DNA from: SMXL01 sp964527795 | GTDB lineage: Bacteria > Bacteroidota > Rhodothermia > Rhodothermales > UBA10348 | Reading direction: 5' to 3' | DNA length: 8,423 bases | NCBI GenBank assembly: GCA_964527795.1 | Contig: CAZGOS010000131.1 | Span: forward strand, 1 to 8,423 | Shown here: positions 1 to 5,959 of the stretch, one piece after another | Numbering within the stretch: position 1 is the first letter of the stretch | Layout: each line of letters starts with the position of its first letter | Translations under genes and position numbers: made by a program | The notes under the pieces: model-generated | What the model saw: the letters and a program-made list of their open reading frames with translations, nothing else | The model's database searches: none | Told to the model about the DNA's origin: nothing

Positions 1-45
1 GACATTTTTGAGAAACTGTAGCCGTTCGGTGCCTGCCACCGTCAT
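1..45 (-). CDS. Start of an unidentified protein, cut by the window edge
   Basis: An ATG at 45 opens a frame that stays open to the window edge and reads MTVAGTERLQFLKNV. It lies only 6 nt after the TAG of the preceding PorV/PorQ-family gene, on the same strand, so it probably continues the same operon. An AAGG sits just 2 nt before the ATG, closer than a normal Shine-Dalgarno spacing. Fifteen residues are too few to assign a family. The ending RLQFLKNV resembles the first helix of many cyclic-nucleotide-binding (Crp-like) proteins, but that is a guess. A second possible ATG at 5-3 would give a different start. Confidence 0.45.
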   Translation of the reverse strand, partial: MTVAGTERLQFLKNV

Positions 46-51
46 CGCCTT

Positions 52-978
52 CTAGTATGCATAACCCAGGGAGAGGATGTGCGCAGGTCCTCCAAAACCT
101 TCTTCGAACGGCAGCAAGGCGTAGTCAAACGTCAGGTTCGCAATGGCCAGTCCGATCCCTGCTGAAAAATCCCTGAGTGCATCATCGGATATATACCCTA
201 CGCGCGCAGTGACCGTGTCGAGCACTTCTCCCGATAGACCTACGTGGAACTGGGTAGACTCCGTCACGGTGCTGTACGAGATGTCCACGATCAATGACGT
301 ATTCAGAAGCGTGGTGCCGTCATTTTGTGCCAGTATGCGGAACGGAAAAACTTCTGCACCGATTCGCATACTTTTAGGCAGCTTGGTCGCCTCCGCGTTC
401 AATCGCTGCATTTTTCCTACATTTTTGAATGTTGCCCCAAGCAACAGCCCATCGTTCAAGAGCGCCGTCTGTAAACCAAAATCGAAAGCATATCCATCCG
501 CCGAACTTACAAATATGCGCTCGGACAGATACTTGATCGTGACCCCGGCTCGCACAGGCCCAAACGCACGGCCGACAGCGACTCCGGCACTCACAAATTG
601 AGCATCAAATAAGCCATCCGGTTCCCCCGGCCCCTCACGGGCTTCAATATCTCCGGCGCCGGCAGCGGTTACGAAGAGGCCGATACCCGTTTTCTGCCCG
701 ATTCTAAATTTGGAAGCCACCGCATACGTTCGTACATCCGCTATCCAGAGATGGTGGGAAATAGCCAACTCGTTTCCACCCTCGGCAGCCAAACCTGCTG
801 GATTCCAGTACGTAGCATATGCTCCGTGCTCCGCAGCAACACCGGCGTCGCCGCGGGCCAGACTGGTGGCGTCAACGCCGACACGTAGAAATGCCAATCC
901 CGATTCCTGCCCTCGCGCGGCCGAAGCCTGACTGAGAACCAGGACCGTAAACAACAAAATTAGATAAATCCGGTGCAT
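52..978 (-). CDS. PorV/PorQ-family outer-membrane beta-barrel protein (second copy)
   Basis: Predicted 308-residue outer-membrane protein of the PorV/PorQ (UPF0164-like) family. Residues 1 to about 24 form a signal peptide: MHR, then a hydrophobic run, then ASAARGQ. Next comes the family signature at roughly residues 26-64, LAFLRVGVDATSLARGDAGV followed by YATYWNPAGLA; the YWNPAGL box is the best-conserved part of the family. The rest alternates short amphipathic strands with Gly/Asp turns and ends in aromatic ...SLGYAY, as expected of a beta-barrel. In known type IX secretion, PorV is an outer-membrane shuttle that binds the C-terminal domain of cargo; many paralogues have no tested role. 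The frame opens 27 codons earlier (1059), but that would overlap the upstream gene by 68 nt and precede the signal peptide, so ATG 978 is chosen. It starts 13 nt after the first PorV-like gene, with no clear Shine-Dalgarno. Confidence 0.82.
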   Translation of the reverse strand: MHRIYLILLFTVLVLSQASAARGQESGLAFLRVGVDATSLARGDAGVAAEHGAYATYWNPAGLAAEGGNELAISHHLWIADVRTYAVASKFRIGQKTGIGLFVTAAGAGDIEAREGPGEPDGLFDAQFVSAGVAVGRAFGPVRAGVTIKYLSERIFVSSADGYAFDFGLQTALLNDGLLLGATFKNVGKMQRLNAEATKLPKSMRIGAEVFPFRILAQNDGTTLLNTSLIVDISYSTVTESTQFHVGLSGEVLDTVTARVGYISDDALRDFSAGIGLAIANLTFDYALLPFEEGFGGPAHILSLGYAY

Positions 979-991
979 TTGAGTCTTGTTC

Positions 992-2041
992 TTACAGATA
1001 CATCCGTAAGGTAAAAAGATGCATCGTGCCGGACGCAGGAGACTCGTAGGAAAACGCATACTCGAATCGCGCGATCAATGTGCCGACTTCCTGCTCAATC
1101 ATGAAACCCGCGGAAGGGCGCACACCACCCAGTGCTTCTTTTCCCAGTTGTTCGACACCACCCCGTATCACAAACTGGGGTAGAAACTCGTATTCCGCAC
1201 CTGCACGGAAGCGGCTCTCCCGAAGGATCAGATCTTCTCGATTCGCGCGCTCCGCCGGCTCGGAACCGAGAATGGTGACGCTGCGAGAGACCGCCTCAAC
1301 TTTAGTAAACCGGGACTCGACCTCAGCCACAAAACGCAGTTTTTCGTGCAGTCTCGTGGTCATCAGACCAATCCTCAGGCGCGTCGGGAAGTTATCCGTT
1401 GTTCTCTTCCCTCCGGATCCGTTTACGGTGTCGGTGTTCCACTGATATCGGGCCAGCAGATCATCCAATACAAAAGCAGCATGTACACCTTCAATCAGTT
1501 GCACCGTCAACCCGATGTCAATACCTACCGACACCCCCGGGTCCAAGCCGTCAAACAGATCCGTTCGGAAAAACTGGATGGCAATTCCGGCCGAGAATAC
1601 ATCGGATTTCCGGATTCCAAAGGCGAGAAATCCGGCAAATTCATCAATTGAAAGATCCTGCGTATGAAAACCACTGTTGTCACGACCGTCGATGTTATCA
1701 ACGGACGCGTGGATCAGACCGACAGCGATACCGGCATTTCTTCTTAACGGAGATGCCAACTGAAGAAACTGAAGCGAGCGGTCGAAATTGAGAAGCGCTA
1801 CCGTCGCTTCCAAATTCTGACGCTTTGCGTACGGCGCCAGCGCCGGATTGTAGTAGGGGCTCCCAATACCGCCGACATCGGCAGACAGTGCGTTACCCAA
1901 TGCAATGCCACGCGCGCCGAATCCCATGCGAGAGAATGCACCGGCCGCCTGAGAATAAACGTCCGAGACTGGTCCCATCAGCAGCACCGAGACAATGACA
2001 AGTCTTACTGCGCAGATCCCTATTGTTCTCGCCGAGGTCAT
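992..2041 (-). CDS. PorV/PorQ-family outer-membrane beta-barrel protein (first copy)
   Basis: Predicted 349-residue outer-membrane protein. A signal peptide covers about residues 1-31 (basic start, hydrophobic VRLVIVSVLLMGPV, then DVYSQA). The PorV/PorQ signature follows at about 36-70: FSRMGFGARGIALGNA, then SPYYNPALAPY. The remainder is strand-rich with repeated G-x-G and aromatic patterns and ends in LFTLRMYL, fitting a barrel whose last strand carries aromatic or hydrophobic residues. Its ATG overlaps the stop codon of the upstream propeller gene in an ATGA (2041-2038), the classical arrangement for translational coupling. This suggests the two products are made together and may interact, with the PorV-like protein receiving or anchoring the T9SS-tagged cargo. 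Beyond the N-terminal signature it shows little obvious similarity to the following copy. The exact function (PorV, PorQ or lineage-specific paralogue) cannot be told from the sequence. Confidence 0.82.
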   Translation of the reverse strand: MTSARTIGICAVRLVIVSVLLMGPVSDVYSQAAGAFSRMGFGARGIALGNALSADVGGIGSPYYNPALAPYAKRQNLEATVALLNFDRSLQFLQLASPLRRNAGIAVGLIHASVDNIDGRDNSGFHTQDLSIDEFAGFLAFGIRKSDVFSAGIAIQFFRTDLFDGLDPGVSVGIDIGLTVQLIEGVHAAFVLDDLLARYQWNTDTVNGSGGKRTTDNFPTRLRIGLMTTRLHEKLRFVAEVESRFTKVEAVSRSVTILGSEPAERANREDLILRESRFRAGAEYEFLPQFVIRGGVEQLGKEALGGVRPSAGFMIEQEVGTLIARFEYAFSYESPASGTMHLFTLRMYL

Positions 2042-3603
2042 TCGATCACCAGGATTTTACCGCGAGACCTGGTCCCACCTGCTCGCACCTCATAGAAATA
2101 CGCTCCATTGGCAACGCGCGTACCGTTTCTGTCCATACCATCCCAACGCGTATCCGAAATGCCGACCGGGCTATTGTCCTGGAGGGTTCTGACCAGATTC
2201 ATCCCAAAGTCGAAGATTCGAATCTCGACGTTCGTGGCTTGCGACAACTCATATCGGATACGAATAAAACGATCGGCCGCGGGCGAAAACGGATTGGGAT
2301 ACGCAAACGTCTCGACATCCGGCACAAGATCGTCCGGCTCATCCGGATGCAACGGCACTTCCGTTCGGAACAGATCCCACGTTTGGCCCTGATCGCCTGT
2401 TCGCAACAACCCGTCGCCCGTGCCAATCCATATGGCAGATCGCGTGACTTCAACGGAAAAAACGCTCGTACCAGGGCGTACGATTCGACTTTCACGCGTG
2501 CGATCTCTGAATTCACGAATGGACTCCCAGAAGGCACCACCGTCACGGCTGATAAACAGACCATCCTCTCCTGCTGCATAAACAACTTCATCATCGAATG
2601 CGAAGTCATAAATACGCTCTCCCTGCAGAGCCTGATTAAATGTGGCCCCTTTATCCGAGGTGTAGGTCACACCAAACTGCTCGCCTGCTACTTCGCCGGT
2701 ATTCCACGTCGCCAGCCAGATGATTGACTGCATTCCAATGCGTTGCTCCTCAATCGATACCACCCAACTACCGGTCAGTGTACGTCCGGTCCCATCAGCC
2801 TTGAATCGTTGCCAGGACCGGCCGCCATCCAGGGAACGGTTTACGCCACCGGCCGTGCCTGCCCAGACCGTACCATCCGAGTCCACGAGTACTCCGAATC
2901 CCATGTGGTTGAATGAGCCATTGCCTCCACGCTTAGGCTCGAGGCGAAAATTGTAACTCGAATCAGGATGGATGAAATCGAGGTTGTCGGGTGGCAGCAC
3001 GACGCGCTTCCAGGTGCGTCCAAGATCACTTGAGCGCCGGATACCACTGGCCCATCCCGCAGCCCAGAGTTCAGAACGAACCGGATCGTAGTCGATGTCG
3101 AAGGGAGGGCTCTGCTGCGGAACGATCACGGCAAGCGCGCCAAGCGTAGAAACACCATAGTTGATCGTTGTGTCAGCCGGTTGGTCCAGCTGCGGAAATC
3201 GATGTGAGAAGCGATTCCCGCCATCTTCCGACACCAGAAATCCTGCGGCAGTCTGGACGTTTTCCCCGATTGAATTGTCGTTTCGCCCGAGTCCCGCGAC
3301 AATTACATCGCCTTCGACGTCAAGCGAAAACACCCTGTTGGGGGTGCCAAACAGGGAGTCAGAGTCTACCTGCACCCATGACTGTCCTTCATTCGTGGTC
3401 AGATTCAGATACGGTCCGACCCAGAGGGAATCTCCGTTCGCCTGAAGATTGGCGATCGAGTTGCTGAGAATCCCGTATTTGCTCTGCGTGAGCGCCCGCA
3501 CGAAATTCGCATCCAGCGCATTGTTTTGAGCAACGGTCCTGCCTGGAACAGCAAGAACAACAAAAAACAGGAAAAGCGCGATATGTCGTTTATTTGCGGT
3601 CAA
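2038..3603 (-). CDS. Exported Asp-box beta-propeller protein with FlgD-like/T9SS type A C-terminal domain
   Basis: 521 residues. A signal peptide spans about 1-25 (MTANKRH, hydrophobic LFLFFVVLAV, then TVAQ). Residues about 50-410 carry Asp-box (BNR/sortilin-like) repeats: degenerate NEGQSW (71-76), SEDGGNRF (125), SSDLGRTW (191), SLDGGRSW (257), TSDKGATF (315), SRDGGAFW (352) and TGDQGQTW (402). Strands such as VWAGTAGGV and IWIGTGDGLL precede some of them, indicating a beta-propeller. The C-terminal domain from about 434 starts with YPNPFSP and contains WDGMDRNG, GAYFYEV and GKILVIE, the FlgD-Ig-like sorting domain typical of T9SS cargo. The protein is therefore probably secreted or surface-attached; its ligand or enzymatic role, if any, is unknown. 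The start is TTG at 3603: no ATG lies in frame ahead of the hydrophobic core, and TTG gives a normal signal peptide. It begins 4 nt after the lipoprotein stop and overlaps the PorV-like gene by ATGA. Confidence 0.85.
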   Translation of the reverse strand: MTANKRHIALFLFFVVLAVPGRTVAQNNALDANFVRALTQSKYGILSNSIANLQANGDSLWVGPYLNLTTNEGQSWVQVDSDSLFGTPNRVFSLDVEGDVIVAGLGRNDNSIGENVQTAAGFLVSEDGGNRFSHRFPQLDQPADTTINYGVSTLGALAVIVPQQSPPFDIDYDPVRSELWAAGWASGIRRSSDLGRTWKRVVLPPDNLDFIHPDSSYNFRLEPKRGGNGSFNHMGFGVLVDSDGTVWAGTAGGVNRSLDGGRSWQRFKADGTGRTLTGSWVVSIEEQRIGMQSIIWLATWNTGEVAGEQFGVTYTSDKGATFNQALQGERIYDFAFDDEVVYAAGEDGLFISRDGGAFWESIREFRDRTRESRIVRPGTSVFSVEVTRSAIWIGTGDGLLRTGDQGQTWDLFRTEVPLHPDEPDDLVPDVETFAYPNPFSPAADRFIRIRYELSQATNVEIRIFDFGMNLVRTLQDNSPVGISDTRWDGMDRNGTRVANGAYFYEVRAGGTRSRGKILVIE

Positions 3604-3607
3604 ATTT

Positions 3608-4423
3608 TCACAACACCACGATCGTGCGAGTCACGGTTTCGCTCTCGAGGCCGGATCGGTCGACCGCCTTGAACACAAAGATATTATCGCCCGCCTCGTT
3701 GGATGAATCGAGCTGTATCGTCAGCGTGAATTGTCCATCACCCGCGACGGCGTCTCCACTGGAGGATCCGTCATTACAGGAACCAGCACCCCCGTCATCG
3801 CACAGAGATAATGGACCACCGCCATTCACCGACACCTCAACACGCAGAATATTGGCCAGGCCATCCGGATCGGAGACGTGCGCGACGATGGAAACCTGAA
3901 TCGCCGGTTCGCCCGGCGCCGGACGTGTCACACGGTCCGGGATTTCAATTGCATCGATAACCGGTGGATCACTCTCTGCGTCGATGATGAGAGAACCCAA
4001 TACCTTATTGCCCAAAGCACCTGAACGATCCGAGGCGAATGCCTGAACCGTATACGTACCCGTTTCCGCCAGAGGTATCTCAAGAGGGATGTCGACGCTG
4101 ATCCTGCCGCTTTCACGGACCGATATTTCTTCTGAGGCAACAGGGCCGTTCGAAGACAGCGGGGATTGAATCAGAATAAAGACACGATCCAGGTCTGCGT
4201 CTTCGTCCTCCACATCTACCTGAATGCGTAGCGCAAAGTGTGCGACGCCATCCTGTACACTTCCTGGCGGCAAATTATCCAACAGGACCGACGAAGGCGA
4301 AAACGATAGGTTCGAAAGCACAGGCGCGCTGTTGTCGCCGACACTTGTGCCGGGAGCCGTGTCACATCCCTGCGTAACAAGGATCAGAAACACGATAGGT
4401 AGAAGCGCAGAACGGTTTCTCAT
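3608..4423 (-). CDS. Putative surface lipoprotein with two Ig/cadherin-like domains
   Basis: 271 residues, with no family I can name. The N-terminus, MRN then hydrophobic ALLPIVFLILV then TQGC, resembles a type II signal peptide with Cys20 as the lipidated residue; the -3 to -1 positions (T-Q-G) are atypical but tolerated in Bacteroidota. Two beta-sandwich-like domains follow. The first, about 32-128, begins APVLSNLSFSP and contains VDVEDEDADLDRV and TYTVQAFASDRSG. The second, about 132-271, begins DPPVIDAIEIPD and contains VSDPDGLANI and FVFKAVDRSGLES. The second also holds an Asp/Gly/Ser-rich loop with two cysteines (CDDGGAGSC, then GDAVAGDGQFT), which could form a disulfide and perhaps bind calcium. 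It is the first gene of the envelope cassette, 4 nt before the propeller gene, and may be a surface anchor or partner for that product. ATG 4423 directly precedes the signal peptide; no Shine-Dalgarno is evident. Confidence 0.7.
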   Translation of the reverse strand: MRNRSALLPIVFLILVTQGCDTAPGTSVGDNSAPVLSNLSFSPSSVLLDNLPPGSVQDGVAHFALRIQVDVEDEDADLDRVFILIQSPLSSNGPVASEEISVRESGRISVDIPLEIPLAETGTYTVQAFASDRSGALGNKVLGSLIIDAESDPPVIDAIEIPDRVTRPAPGEPAIQVSIVAHVSDPDGLANILRVEVSVNGGGPLSLCDDGGAGSCNDGSSSGDAVAGDGQFTLTIQLDSSNEAGDNIFVFKAVDRSGLESETVTRTIVVL

Positions 4424-4566
4424 GTATCAGCACAAGCAGGTACTACTGCCGCAAGACGTCACTGGAAAATGATTCGACTCAGTAGCGATTGACGATCATG
4501 CAGTGCTGTTTTTCAGAGTATTCACAGATTTGTGGTCGTGCGAGCTTCACTCCACGGATAAACGGA
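4424..4566. other. 143-nt gap between the M50 protease and the envelope cassette
   Basis: This is one of the two longest gene-free stretches and the natural place for a promoter of the downstream lipoprotein-to-PorV block. On the minus strand I see no hairpin followed by a T-run, and no convincing -35/-10 pair or Bacteroidota-type TTTG/TAnnTTTG pair. Whether transcription restarts here is therefore undecided. Confidence 0.4.
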
Positions 4567-5769
4567 CTAAAGAATGTAGAGCGGCTTGATGCTGAAACAA
4601 AGGGCAAAAATGACTAGACCAAAAATGGCCAGAATTCGACGTTTTGGATTCAGCGGTTCCATTTCAAGCACGGGCGGGTGATCAACCCGAATAAGCAATA
4701 CAATGAGAAGGCACCAGAACAACCATCCGGTGTAACCGAAATTGTTTACAATCCAGGGATCCCAGCGAAGCACGGCAATTAGTGCTATTACACCCACAAG
4801 TGATCCAACAACCAAGCGTGGTTGATCACGAAAAACGCGGTGCATATAGAACAGCATGACCAGGGCCAGAACCAGCCATGGTAAAAACCCGGATACCGTT
4901 GTCCATCTACTCAGAAACGGTCCAACCTCATCCATGAATCCGATGCCGCCTGAAGTCAGGAGCAGCAGTACAAAGCCTCTCGCGAAACGTCTGTGCCACC
5001 TGGGTCCGACCAGGGCGTACAGCATATGTCCACCATCGAGCTGACCAACGGGAAGCAAGTTGACGGCCGTGAAGAAAAGACCCAGCCATCCCGCAAAAAG
5101 AATCGGGTAATGGTACATCTCCCACAACGGAGGAACGTCCGTGAAGAACTGAGACAACAACCAGTACAGCGGCGTTGAGCCCACGACGAGAAGCATATCG
5201 CCCGATGATGTCGCAACCTGATCGAGGCGATCCGGAAACGCAACATTCTGCTGGATGAATGCTTTCAGACCTTCGTGGCCCGGCAGATCCATAACGTAGT
5301 CAAGAGTCGGCAACGTGGCGAAACCGACGATCAGGACGACCAGAGCAACAACAAATCCCGCGATGGGTCCCGCCGTCCCGATGTCGAACAGCTTTCGCAT
5401 GGAAGGAATCTGTTCACGGATCCGAATCACTGCGCCAAACGTGCCGATTCCATTCCAGGGAAATGGAATGAAGTAAGGCAACGAGGTGCTGATTCTGTGT
5501 TTTCGAGCGGCGAAATAATGTCCGAACTCATGCACAGTCAGGAAGAGCAACAGAGAGCCACCGAATCGGAAACCGTCGAGAACGAATTCAATACTGATCC
5601 GGGCACCAAGGAGTTGCAGCCAGTTTTCCGACTCGGCATAAAAGATATAGCGCCCGGCCATCTGCCCGCCGGCGAATATGGTCGTCACGAGCGTGGCTAT
5701 AAAAAGTCCGGCGTGGAGCCAATACCTGTCTTTTTCCTCGCGTTCAACCTTTGGATAGAGTTCACCCAT
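4567..5769 (-). CDS. M50-family intramembrane metalloprotease (site-2-protease/EGY-like)
   Basis: 400-residue polytopic membrane protein. The zinc motif HEFGH is at residues 80-84 in a hydrophobic segment. The third zinc ligand lies in NLLPVGQLDGG at 237-247 (Asp of LDG). The S2P core segment FDIGTAGPIAG is at about 128-138. The stretch SLPYFIPFP...GTFGAVIRI and the HPPV...PLNPKRR tail near the C-terminus match the EGY/S2P-like branch found in plastids and many bacteria. There is no PDZ domain, so it is not RseP-like. About seven to nine hydrophobic segments are visible (around 17-37, 71-88, 128-153, 221-240, 265-280, 295-310, 318-334, 348-361, 379-395). Such enzymes cut substrates within the membrane; the target here is unknown. 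The frame extends to a TTG at 5838, but ATG 5769 is preferred because AAAAGG lies 7 nt before it and the extra 23 residues are polar and not family-like. Confidence 0.88.
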   Translation of the reverse strand: MGELYPKVEREEKDRYWLHAGLFIATLVTTIFAGGQMAGRYIFYAESENWLQLLGARISIEFVLDGFRFGGSLLLFLTVHEFGHYFAARKHRISTSLPYFIPFPWNGIGTFGAVIRIREQIPSMRKLFDIGTAGPIAGFVVALVVLIVGFATLPTLDYVMDLPGHEGLKAFIQQNVAFPDRLDQVATSSGDMLLVVGSTPLYWLLSQFFTDVPPLWEMYHYPILFAGWLGLFFTAVNLLPVGQLDGGHMLYALVGPRWHRRFARGFVLLLLTSGGIGFMDEVGPFLSRWTTVSGFLPWLVLALVMLFYMHRVFRDQPRLVVGSLVGVIALIAVLRWDPWIVNNFGYTGWLFWCLLIVLLIRVDHPPVLEMEPLNPKRRILAIFGLVIFALCFSIKPLYIL

Positions 5770-5776
5770 GATCGAG

Positions 5777-5782
5777 CCTTTT
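5777..5782 (-). promoter_or_regulatory. Shine-Dalgarno that decides the M50 start
   Basis: AAAAGG on the minus strand lies 7 nt before ATG 5769. The alternative TTG at 5838 has no purine-rich element in front of it, so this site favours the shorter protein. Confidence 0.6.
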
Positions 5783-5851
5783 CGGCCGATGATGCCTGGC
5801 TCTCCAGTTTGCCGGGTGCTTCGATCTCGTGTATGCAATTACTCGCTCCAT

Positions 5852-5881
5852 TGACTTGAACAAGAATGACTTGAACGGAAA
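5852..5881. repeat. Two tandem 15-nt units upstream of the M50 gene
   Basis: TGACTTGAACAAGAA (5852-5866) is followed directly by TGACTTGAACGGAAA (5867-5881). The units agree at 12 of 15 positions, and the first ten bases are identical. They lie 83 nt upstream of the chosen M50 start in the 190-nt gap after the aminotransferase gene. Helically phased direct repeats of this sort can be activator or repressor sites, but a 15-nt period is not a whole number of helix turns, and no known operator is recognised. Confidence 0.5.
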
Positions 5882-5959
5882 GCCTACCCTACGAACTCGA
5901 GGGGGTGAAGTTTTCCGTCACACTCAGATTAATTGCGGAGAAGTTGCTGAGAAGTGGAG

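Noticed and set aside
979..1059. N-terminal extension of the second PorV-like protein to ATG 1059
   Set aside because: It would overlap the upstream gene by 68 nt and put 27 residues ahead of a clear signal peptide.
2199..2609. Minus-strand frame of 136 codons inside the propeller gene
   Set aside because: Out-of-frame shadow of the sorting-domain region; no motif of its own.
2023..2727. Long plus-strand frame of 234 codons opposite the propeller gene
   Set aside because: No recognisable domain or ribosome binding site; it is antisense to a well-supported coding gene and has shadow-frame composition.
5770..5838. N-terminal extension of the M50 protein to TTG 5838
   Set aside because: The added 23 residues are polar and unlike the family. 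ATG 5769 has a well-placed AAAAGG; the TTG has none.
5762..5851. Small minus-strand frame of 29 codons (MERVIAYTRS...) ending 8 nt inside the M50 start, a possible leader peptide
   Set aside because: No Shine-Dalgarno, very basic and low-complexity composition, and a frame this short is expected by chance.
5852..5876. GTTCAAGTC on the minus strand resembles a tRNA T-loop
   Set aside because: It occurs twice in tandem, and no acceptor, D-arm or anticodon-arm pairing could be found around it.
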